Part shown: positions 1 to 6,889 of the stretch, piece after piece | Position numbering within the stretch: position 1 is the first letter of the stretch | Layout of the letters: each line of letters starts with the position of its first letter | Source: a virus | Reading direction: 5' to 3' (one strand) | Length of the DNA stretch: 56,193 nt | Virus record (IMG/VR): IMGVR_UViG_3300033141_000787 | Location: 1-56,193 of that record | Position numbers and translations under genes: made by a program | Notes under the pieces: generated by a model | Databases searched by the model: none | The model's input: only the letters and a program-made list of their open reading frames with translations | Told to the model about the DNA's origin: nothing

Positions 1-114
1 GATGCAGTATCATGTACTCAGACCACTAAATCTGTAAGTAGGTGGATTCCTGATACAGACTTGGATACAGAGTATGAATACGTTGTATACGTTGATGATA
101 TTGAGGTAGGACGT
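1..114. repeat. Terminal direct repeat, left copy
   Basis: Bases 1-114 are identical to 56080-56193, checked base by base at both ends. The open reading frame at the right edge continues in frame into the left edge, so this is the overlap of a circular assembly or a terminal redundancy. It removes 114 bp from the true unit length, leaving 56,079 bp. The sequence alone cannot separate a circularly permuted headful genome from one with fixed terminal repeats. Confidence 0.95.
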
Positions 115-3100
115 ATACGAGGCTCTGACGCTACCGAGATATTCCGCCATGACGTAGCTATATATGGCGACCTTACTGTATCTGGTACTGTCAATGGTGA
201 TTCAATAAGTATACCTTACATAGGTTCAGCTACTTATACCGATTTACATGATTGGTGGAATACTATTCAATCAGCAGGCAAACTTACCGATGGTACAATA
301 ACAGACAACGGAGATGGCTCTGTTACTGTTGCGGCCGGTACCGGTATAATCAAAACTACTGATAGCGATGTAGGCGAGAGTAAGTTTTTCAACTGGGCAG
401 AGAACACGAATGTAGCATTGACTGATAACTCAATTAATTACATTTACGTAGAGTACAATTCGGGAAGTCCTCAAATTGCAGTATCGACTTCACTTCCTAC
501 TGACAATAATACAAACATCTTACTTGGTATGGTTTACAGAGAAGGCACAGACTTGCATATTACTACGGCAGGACAGTATATTGCTAACTATGCCAAGAAC
601 GACTTCTGGAAAGATATTGACGTTAATGGTAAGCTGCAGTGGTCGTCTGGCATAAAACCCTCTGAGAGTGGAACACGTTATCTTGCCTTGACGGAAGGTA
701 AAATATATGCAGGCTTGACACCTGTTACTTTTAATGCGTTTAATAGCTCTGCCACGGCAATAACAGGCTACTATTCCGACGGTGGAACTGGCTGGACTTC
801 AACATCTGTTAACCAGATTGATAACCAGTACTATGATGATGGTTCGGGCACACTTGCCTCGTTGACTAATAACAACTACACATGTAGATATATATACATT
901 GATAGTGATAATCATGTGTATATGGTCTATGGCACTTCTGAATATAATAAACTTGGCGATGCAATTGAGGAAGAACCGCCTGAGAGTATTCCCATCTTGT
1001 TATCCTCAATCGGAATGTTAGTTTCTAAGATTATTATAAAAGAAGGACAGACCAACTTTGAGCGGGTATATTCATACTTTGGTATAGATAGACCAGCCGG
1101 AACTGTTATCAATCATGATGAACTTGGTAATATACTTGGCTCTGGTGCTTATCATTTATCTGAAAGTGAGCATACCGAACTTACTGAATGGATGGATGAC
1201 GTTACCCTGTCAGACGGCGGGGAAGTTGACCTTGATAATAATTATATCACCTCTCTCCAGAATACCACAGATGCCGGAGCTGGGATAGTAGGGAATTACT
1301 ATTCGTTTGATGGGGTGGATGATTATGGGCAGATAGCGGATAATGATAATTTGGATATTACCGATGCAATTACGATTTCAGCGTGGGTAAAATTAGGCGA
1401 TATACAATTAGATGAAATAAGTGTTGTTGCTAAAAATAACGCCTATGCAATAGATATAAGAAAAAATGAAAATAAATTAAGGTCATTGGTTAAGACAGAT
1501 GGCACAAATGGATGGAATACTGACCACGATGTAACTGTTAATTGGCAAGCTAATAAATGGTATTATTTAACTTTTACTTATGACGGTAATACGGCAAGAG
1601 ATTATTTAAATGGCGTAGAAATAAATAATTATACCGTTACTGGAAATATTAATGTTAATACTAATAATTTATGGTTAGGTGGTAATGAGGTATATGATTT
1701 TTATCTTAATGGCTCAATCTCTGATGTCCGTATCTATAACACCGCCCTCACCGCAGACGAAGTAAAAGCACTTTATAGTGGTGCTCCTGTTCCTTATAAG
1801 TATGTAGGAGCGAGTCAGACAGAGTTGGTTACTGATGGAGACATGGAGACTAACCCAACAAGTAATTGGATAGCTGCCGGTTCACATACACTTGCAGTAG
1901 AAACTACTATTGTACGTGGAGGTTCACAGTCATTAAAAGTAACAAATGATGGTGCTACTGCTGGGTTGGTGACACAGAGTATATCATACACTCCATTAAA
2001 ATATTACCGGTTGACTGGTTGGGTATATGTCCCGTCTGATTGGGATGGTGGGAATATATATCTAAATCTGAACCCCGATGCAGATATTAAATATACAGTT
2101 AAATTCCAATATCTACAGGGAACGAGTCCCACTGATACTTGGGTTTATATGGAAACAATAGTGGCAACTACCCAGAGCAGTGTATTAAGAGTTAGAACTT
2201 CATCTATTCCGACTGCTGGCAAAATAGTATACCTTGATGATATATCAGTAAAACAAATCGGCTGTGTCCTCAACCTTAACAAATCCAAAACATCAGACAC
2301 ATGGTACGATGAAAGCGGCAACAACTTAGACGCTACCATGCACGGAGCTACCTTAGTAAGTAATAACAAGTATGGTTATTATGAGAGAGGGCTTAAAATT
2401 GGTGGTAATTTACAAGTGGATGGTACTGGTGATAGTTATGTGATGGGGAATTTGGGGATAGGGACGGCGAGCCCAGGGGTAAAATTAGATGTGCAAGGTG
2501 GTGATATTCAAACTTCTGGAGATTTTATAGGAGGGTGGAATATTAAGATGACAGGTTCTGATAGGTATCTTTATTCTTCTACTGATGGAAGTAATTTTAA
2601 TATTCGTACTACGGGAACTGGAAAATTGATGCTTCAACCAACATTAGGAACAGGAGATGTGGACTTTTTTAATGGCAAAGTAGTTATAAAAAATACTGGC
2701 AACGTCGGCATCGGAACGACAAGCCCAGATACTAAACTCCACATAGATGGCGACATCAAGCAAGAAGTCCATACCTCCGATGTCTCCAATCCTCCCACAG
2801 ATGCAGAACTTGACGCTTTATTTACAAGTCCTTCAAGTAAGGGAGCCGGATGGACAGCTTACGTAAAAGACTCAGATACCGACAGTATGTATCAGATTAC
2901 CTCAGACGGTACTAACTGGCAGATAGTAGCTATGACACCAGCAGATACAGCAAGTAGTTCATCTACGGCACTATCAAACGTAGCATTTGCTGAAGGCAAC
3001 TATTTCCCATCTAACATGGTCTTAATACGTAATGAGGAAATGGATAATACCTTAGATACTGCAACAGGTACTGAAATTACTGTAAGCAGTATAGATACAG

Positions 3101-4359
3101 CAAATGATACTATAACACTTAGTTGGCTACCATATATACCAAGTATATGGAGCCCTGGCACTGGTGCAAAGTGGGGTCTTATTAACTTAGAGAATACTAC
3201 AGGAAGTGCAGACCCAGCTATTGATGGTGATTATGATGAAATATTTATAATAGATAGTGGTACTTATTCTACCAAAACACTCAACTATACAGTAGCTAAC
3301 GGAGCAGACACTAACTGGTCAGTAGGGGATAAGGTAGCCTTATATAATCCATACCGCTCTAATATAGAGTTTTATGATGGTAACCCAGTATTCTTGAATG
3401 GTTCTGGTATATACTCAGTATATGCTAATCCTGGTGATGGCTTCTACCATAGTGATGGCTCTTATGTGCTTCTTGTTAATGGTTCTACAGGCACTAACGT
3501 AGGGGAAGTTGGAGCATACAAATCAGATGGTGTTGATTGGTTTACTTGGACACAGGTAAATAGTGGTGCAGCCATATTTAATAAAAGTGGCACTGCATCT
3601 GACTGGCGTGAAGATAAACTGGTAAATGCTCAAGTAATTAAACTCCCAACCGAAAACAGGTATATAGGCTATTTTTCAGGATATAGTAGCACTGATAGTA
3701 AATGGCGTATAGGCTATATTAAGTTTGATGAAGACTTTACATCTGATAGTATAGAATACTCAAGCAGTGAGATTATTGATAGTTCAGCAAGCTCAAACGG
3801 CTTACAGCTTGGCTCAGTAATCTATTATGGCGGTAAGTGGCGTATGATGTATATAGATAGAGTAGGTGGTACTGTTACTGATTGGATGGTAAAAGAAGCA
3901 TTCTCAGATACCCCTGAAGGCCCATTCGCATATTCAAGCACCATTGTTACCGGAGGTAGTACTAACGATGGTATATACTACTCATCACACTCAGACGGAA
4001 CGTATTACTTTATATGGAAGGGCAGACTATATGCTTGGATAGCTGGAACTTCTCGATACTTGGCATCAGGTACAAGAGCTGATAGAATATGGGGATTATG
4101 GTATCTTGATGAATTGAGCGGTACTGATACATGGGTAGAGATAAAATACAATCCGGTATTCATTAACCCAATTCAAGGTAATCATACTTGGGCTGGTGTT
4201 GATGACTGGATGTCAGACCACATGGGTCGTCAGCTCTCTATGGCAGTAAACAACTATGATGGTAAATTATATATATTCTTTAACGCAGGTAGTGGTACTG
4301 ATACATACCAGGGAGGTATAGCCACAATGGATTTACCTGCATTACTTGAAAACTATTAA
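1..4359 (+). CDS. Mosaic tail fibre / receptor-binding protein (3' part, continues from 55981)
   Basis: The gene starts at 55981 and crosses the circular junction in frame, giving 1485 residues; the TTG at 61 is internal. The N-terminal part is probably the virion anchor. About residues 464-630 form a LamG/concanavalin-like jelly roll (SFDGVDDY, ISAWVK, WYYLTFTYDG, ISDVRIYN). Residues 634-790 resemble a carbohydrate-binding (CBM4/9-like) sandwich ending in YLDDISV. Two GIGT(A/T)SP motifs near 851 and 934, common in phage fibres, flank a small repeat. The last 330 residues, rich in Gly-Trp-Tyr blades, resemble a glycosidase/sialidase-type beta-propeller. The LamG stretch is more AT-rich than its surroundings, which suggests domain acquisition. 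Binding of a surface glycan is inferred from the domains; whether the propeller is an enzyme is unknown. Confidence 0.85.
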   Translation, partial: DAVSCTQTTKSVSRWIPDTDLDTEYEYVVYVDDIEVGRIRGSDATEIFRHDVAIYGDLTVSGTVNGDSISIPYIGSATYTDLHDWWNTIQSAGKLTDGTITDNGDGSVTVAAGTGIIKTTDSDVGESKFFNWAENTNVALTDNSINYIYVEYNSGSPQIAVSTSLPTDNNTNILLGMVYREGTDLHITTAGQYIANYAKNDFWKDIDVNGKLQWSSGIKPSESGTRYLALTEGKIYAGLTPVTFNAFNSSATAITGYYSDGGTGWTSTSVNQIDNQYYDDGSGTLASLTNNNYTCRYIYIDSDNHVYMVYGTSEYNKLGDAIEEEPPESIPILLSSIGMLVSKIIIKEGQTNFERVYSYFGIDRPAGTVINHDELGNILGSGAYHLSESEHTELTEWMDDVTLSDGGEVDLDNNYITSLQNTTDAGAGIVGNYYSFDGVDDYGQIADNDNLDITDAITISAWVKLGDIQLDEISVVAKNNAYAIDIRKNENKLRSLVKTDGTNGWNTDHDVTVNWQANKWYYLTFTYDGNTARDYLNGVEINNYTVTGNINVNTNNLWLGGNEVYDFYLNGSISDVRIYNTALTADEVKALYSGAPVPYKYVGASQTELVTDGDMETNPTSNWIAAGSHTLAVETTIVRGGSQSLKVTNDGATAGLVTQSISYTPLKYYRLTGWVYVPSDWDGGNIYLNLNPDADIKYTVKFQYLQGTSPTDTWVYMETIVATTQSSVLRVRTSSIPTAGKIVYLDDISVKQIGCVLNLNKSKTSDTWYDESGNNLDATMHGATLVSNNKYGYYERGLKIGGNLQVDGTGDSYVMGNLGIGTASPGVKLDVQGGDIQTSGDFIGGWNIKMTGSDRYLYSSTDGSNFNIRTTGTGKLMLQPTLGTGDVDFFNGKVVIKNTGNVGIGTTSPDTKLHIDGDIKQEVHTSDVSNPPTDAELDALFTSPSSKGAGWTAYVKDSDTDSMYQITSDGTNWQIVAMTPADTASSSSTALSNVAFAEGNYFPSNMVLIRNEEMDNTLDTATGTEITVSSIDTANDTITLSWLPYIPSIWSPGTGAKWGLINLENTTGSADPAIDGDYDEIFIIDSGTYSTKTLNYTVANGADTNWSVGDKVALYNPYRSNIEFYDGNPVFLNGSGIYSVYANPGDGFYHSDGSYVLLVNGSTGTNVGEVGAYKSDGVDWFTWTQVNSGAAIFNKSGTASDWREDKLVNAQVIKLPTENRYIGYFSGYSSTDSKWRIGYIKFDEDFTSDSIEYSSSEIIDSSASSNGLQLGSVIYYGGKWRMMYIDRVGGTVTDWMVKEAFSDTPEGPFAYSSTIVTGGSTNDGIYYSSHSDGTYYFIWKGRLYAWIAGTSRYLASGTRADRIWGLWYLDELSGTDTWVEIKYNPVFINPIQGNHTWAGVDDWMSDHMGRQLSMAVNNYDGKLYIFFNAGSGTDTYQGGIATMDLPALLENY

Positions 4360-4374
4360 AAGGAGGACAGGAAC

Positions 4375-4605
4375 ATGAAAGACATCAAAGGTAAAATTGA
4401 GAGAAGACTTGAGTATTTAAAGAAACGTAGAGAAGAATTACCTGGTTTAGTACAGGAGCTTGAAGGTCAGATTGTACAACTTCGTACAGAGTATCTTGTT
4501 GTAACTTCTCAGCTCGAAGAACTTACAAAGCTGATAGAAGTGGATACTACTCCTGACAAGCCAGAGCCTGAGAAAGCAACAGATAATAAGAAGGAAGACA
4601 AATAA
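4375..4605 (+). CDS. Small coiled-coil protein
   Basis: This 76-residue protein has a strong AGGAGG site 9 bases before its ATG and follows the tail fibre by 15 bp. Residues 1-55 are a continuous charged amphipathic helix with heptad-like leucines and no Cys or aromatic core, so a coiled coil is likely. The tail is a flexible Pro/Glu/Lys/Asp stretch. The stop overlaps the next start as TAATG. Its position among virion genes suggests a fibre chaperone, a small structural oligomer or an assembly factor, but I recognise no family. Confidence 0.7.
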   Translation: MKDIKGKIERRLEYLKKRREELPGLVQELEGQIVQLRTEYLVVTSQLEELTKLIEVDTTPDKPEPEKATDNKKEDK

Positions 4606-5264
4606 TGTCATTTACAGTAGATAACATATTAGAGCGTGTAAACAGTAATGAAGTAGGTAAGGTCATTGCCTACATTAGAGACTTCTATATGGAGGCTGCT
4701 AAACGTAAAGCATTAAAACCTGCTGTAGTCAAAAAGGACATCACAACTAACGTAATACGTTATGAGCTTCCAAATGATGCTGTAATAAGTAAAGTATCTA
4801 CGCTGTATGAATCTAATAGCTCTGAGCTTCTTAATAGTGATGACCAGACTATAGAGACGACAACTAACTGGACTAATACAGACTTTGCAAGTTTCTCAGT
4901 AGCGTCAGGAACTCTTGATGTAACAGCAGATACCGCCAATCAGTCTTGCTATTTAGATGATGACGGTATTACATCAGGCTTGCAATATAATCTCAGATAC
5001 GACGTTACTATAAGCTCAGGTACATTCAGGTTGCTTACTTATGATAACGACTATATATTAGGTACATTTGACTCTGGTACTAACAAGGTAATGACGTTTG
5101 TAGCACCTGAAAGCAGTAAGCTCAAAATAGTATGTGTCTCTGATACAGGCACTGCTTCATTTGATAACTTTAGTTTAAAACAGGCTGCTCTTGATAAGTA
5201 TAAATCTATCGGCTACCTTAAAGGTGATATGCCTGCTGATTATTTTGATGATGAGGAGTATTAA
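4605..5264 (+). CDS. Neck/connector-type protein with inserted beta-sandwich domain
   Basis: The 219-residue protein has a split helical frame. The N-terminal 65 residues and the C-terminal 25 (KYKSIGYLKGDMPADYF) look like a short phage head-tail adaptor, as does the following gene. Between them, about residues 72-192 form a Thr/Ser-rich beta domain with TNW, ITSGLQYNLRYDV and ASFDNFSLKQ, the layout of CBM-like sandwiches seen in tail fibres. The insertion point is clean, which suggests a decorated neck. The ATG overlaps the upstream stop and the gene ends 2 bp before the next, consistent with coupled translation. The adaptor role is inferred from position and shape. Confidence 0.6.
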   Translation: MSFTVDNILERVNSNEVGKVIAYIRDFYMEAAKRKALKPAVVKKDITTNVIRYELPNDAVISKVSTLYESNSSELLNSDDQTIETTTNWTNTDFASFSVASGTLDVTADTANQSCYLDDDGITSGLQYNLRYDVTISSGTFRLLTYDNDYILGTFDSGTNKVMTFVAPESSKLKIVCVSDTGTASFDNFSLKQAALDKYKSIGYLKGDMPADYFDDEEY

Positions 5265-5266
5265 TT

Positions 5267-5656
5267 ATGTCTACAACTTATGATTACTCATTCGCATATT
5301 ATGTTAAAGGTAACTATCTGTATTTATTTGAACTTAATGAGTCAATGGAATATGTACCACCTACAGTAGACATTACAGATGGGCTTAAAATAGAGTACAC
5401 TTCAGCCGAGAACGCATTTGTAGATAGCTCAGGAAATGTTGTAACTTCACCTGATGAAGACAGTTACATTAACATAAGTGATGTATATAAAGAGGCTCTA
5501 ATATATTATGTTAAGGCTAAACTTGCTGAGGATACTGATATAAAACTCAAGGAGTATTATGAGCGAGAATTTAATACTAAGTTTGCTCAAGCCAAACATG
5601 CTCAAAATCCATCTCCAAGACAAAGTATACCAGTATACCCTTATGCAATAAGATGA
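5267..5656 (+). CDS. Probable head-tail connector/adaptor subunit
   Basis: This is a 129-residue protein. Its first half is beta-rich (GNYLYLFE, LKIEYTSAENAF) and its second half is a long helix (DVYKEALIYYVKAKLAEDTD...EYYEREFNTKFAQAK) ending in a Pro-rich tail. This helix-with-tail layout is common in small podoviral adaptors. It is immediately downstream of the connector-like gene at 4605, which may be its partner; the two together could represent one ancestral adaptor split by the inserted domain. Function is inferred. Confidence 0.55.
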   Translation: MSTTYDYSFAYYVKGNYLYLFELNESMEYVPPTVDITDGLKIEYTSAENAFVDSSGNVVTSPDEDSYINISDVYKEALIYYVKAKLAEDTDIKLKEYYEREFNTKFAQAKHAQNPSPRQSIPVYPYAIR

Positions 5657-5669
5657 GGAGGTTTATAGT

Positions 5670-5975
5670 ATGAAGTTATGGACTGAAAAGAGTCATACCG
5701 GAGACGTCACACACGCTGCCGAAGGTCATGCAAGGCACGTAGTGTTCACAGCTACTTTTTATAGCGATACTGCTTCAATATGCTATATCCAGGATGGTAC
5801 AAACGAGGTTTGGAGAACTATGCTTGAGGCAGGTAAACCATTTCATGTAACATTTAATGGTGGTGCAATGAGGTCATCACCAGGTAACTACATCAGGGCT
5901 TACGTAGAGACTGGTACTACTAAGTATGTAGCTTTGACTGGGGGCTCATACGGGAGTTCTGAAGGAACTGTATAA
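5670..5975 (+). CDS. Small beta-rich virion-associated protein
   Basis: A 101-residue protein with an AGGAGG site before its ATG. It has a compact beta pattern with alternating hydrophobic residues (HVVFTATFYSDTASICYIQ, YIRAYVETGTTKYVALTGG), resembling a small jelly roll or head/tail decoration subunit. There is no signal peptide or membrane segment. It sits between the connector genes and the membrane cassette. No family recognised. Confidence 0.55.
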   Translation: MKLWTEKSHTGDVTHAAEGHARHVVFTATFYSDTASICYIQDGTNEVWRTMLEAGKPFHVTFNGGAMRSSPGNYIRAYVETGTTKYVALTGGSYGSSEGTV

Positions 5976-5993
5976 TACTATAGGAGGTTAATT

Positions 5994-6203
5994 ATGGCTT
6001 GGAAAGAGGCTGCTAACTTGATAGCTGCACCGGTTGTGGCTGCTGCACTTGGTATCTATCACAAATATATTGTACTACCTACACAGAATAAGGTATCACG
6101 GCTTACTGAAGATATAGGTAGCCTCAAGCAGGATTTAGTTGAAGTTAAAACAGATATTAAATGGATAGTCAGAGCTATGAAAAGTAATGGCTACAAGGAG
6201 TAA
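5994..6203 (+). CDS. Holin-like membrane protein with one transmembrane helix
   Basis: The 69-residue protein has an N-terminal hydrophobic helix (LIAAPVVAAALGIYHKYIV) followed by an amphipathic segment (VSRLTEDIGSLKQDLVEVK) and a basic tail. Small phage lysis proteins of the XhlA/holin-accessory kind combine one membrane helix with a coiled coil, though usually in the opposite order. AGGAGG precedes the ATG. Two more membrane genes follow directly. A lysis role is likely but unproven, since the lysozyme is encoded elsewhere on the other strand. Confidence 0.5.
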   Translation: MAWKEAANLIAAPVVAAALGIYHKYIVLPTQNKVSRLTEDIGSLKQDLVEVKTDIKWIVRAMKSNGYKE

Positions 6204-6207
6204 AACA

Positions 6208-6393
6208 ATGAAGATAGTAGGAACACGTAAACTTATTATGTGTATACTTGGTCTTATAGTGTTTCTGGTAGTTGCACTTCACAATGCTAATGTTAATTAC
6301 TTTGCCCTCGGCAGTGGAATTTTAATGGTTATAGGCCCTGCCGTTATAGCTAACTTTGGTGAGTACTTAACTAAATGGAAGAGCCAGCTATGA
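6208..6393 (+). CDS. Candidate holin, two transmembrane helices
   Basis: The 61-residue protein is read from the ATG at 6208, chosen because AAGGAG lies 8 bases upstream inside the end of the previous gene; the in-frame ATG at 6187 lacks such a site. It has two hydrophobic helices (LIMCILGLIVFLVVAL and YFALGSGILMVIGPAVI) separated by a short polar turn, with basic residues at both ends. This fits a class II holin. Its stop overlaps the next gene by ATGA. Confidence 0.5.
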   Translation: MKIVGTRKLIMCILGLIVFLVVALHNANVNYFALGSGILMVIGPAVIANFGEYLTKWKSQL

Positions 6394-6758
6394 AATATAC
6401 AATAACTATATTGATTATAGGCATTTTGTTAGGCTTTATACTTGCTGAATACTTGTTACAGCCTGAACCTATTATAGCCTCTAAACCTGTTATTATTAAT
6501 AGGGTTACAGCACGTGTAGATACTATTTATAAGGTTATATACAAGGATAGGCCAATTATAGTAGCTTCAGCAGATACTATGTTAGGTAAGTGGGGCTTAC
6601 TACACGCTAAGTATTACTTCCCGCCTAACAACTATTTTGATTTTAAGTTTGAGCCTAATCGTAATATATTTAAACCAAGGTGGTATCAGACAAGGACATT
6701 TGGATTTGTGGCCGGAGTGGCTACAAGTGCTTTAATTATAGGACTTACAAGAAAATGA
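6390..6758 (+). CDS. Membrane-anchored protein, possible spanin-like
   Basis: This 122-residue protein starts within the stop of the preceding gene (ATGA). An N-terminal membrane helix (ITILIIGILLGFILAEYLL) leads into a soluble segment of about 70 residues, then a second hydrophobic stretch near the C-terminus (GFVAGVATSALIIGL). The first part resembles an i-spanin or Rz-like topology; the C-terminal hydrophobic stretch is not typical. It belongs to the three-gene membrane cassette at 5994-6758. Confidence 0.45.
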   Translation: MKYTITILIIGILLGFILAEYLLQPEPIIASKPVIINRVTARVDTIYKVIYKDRPIIVASADTMLGKWGLLHAKYYFPPNNYFDFKFEPNRNIFKPRWYQTRTFGFVAGVATSALIIGLTRK

Positions 6759-6889
6759 TTGACGCTGTGCTACATTGTTCCCTCTGCATTTGTGCTCTCT
6801 GTTTGCTCTCCTGTCTCCTCCAGCGTGCCGGCTGGGCTTTACTCGGTCGGCACGTTCCCTCCATAATGAGAGGAGGTGGCTATGCCTAA
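6755..6889 (+). CDS. Possible 44-residue Cys-rich membrane/lipoprotein ORF
   Basis: The ORF starts at an ATG overlapping the upstream TGA and ends 8 bases inside the next gene. It encodes a hydrophobic segment with a lipobox-like LLSC, which would fit a tiny o-spanin next to a candidate i-spanin. Against it are the lack of basic N-terminal residues, a weak ribosome binding site, and the fact that the DNA underneath also forms a strong GC-rich hairpin and a pyrimidine-rich tract. It is listed as a possibility only. Confidence 0.2.
   Translation: MIDAVLHCSLCICALCLLSCLLQRAGWALLGRHVPSIMRGGGYA
6824..6854 (+). promoter_or_regulatory. Strong 13-bp hairpin in the leader of the nozzle-like gene
   Basis: Bases 6824-6836 pair with 6842-6854 (including G-U pairs) around the five-base loop CTTTA. 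The stem begins CGTGCCG and is GC-rich in an AT-rich genome. It ends 16 bases before the AGGAGG of the gene at 6882. No U-run follows, so an intrinsic terminator is unlikely. RNA processing, mRNA protection or translational control are possible. Confidence 0.6.

Noticed and set aside
6680-6889. 69-residue ORF from 6680
   Set aside because: Its N-terminal part is an out-of-frame shadow of the gene at 6390-6758. Only the last 44 codons, from ATG 6755, are worth considering.
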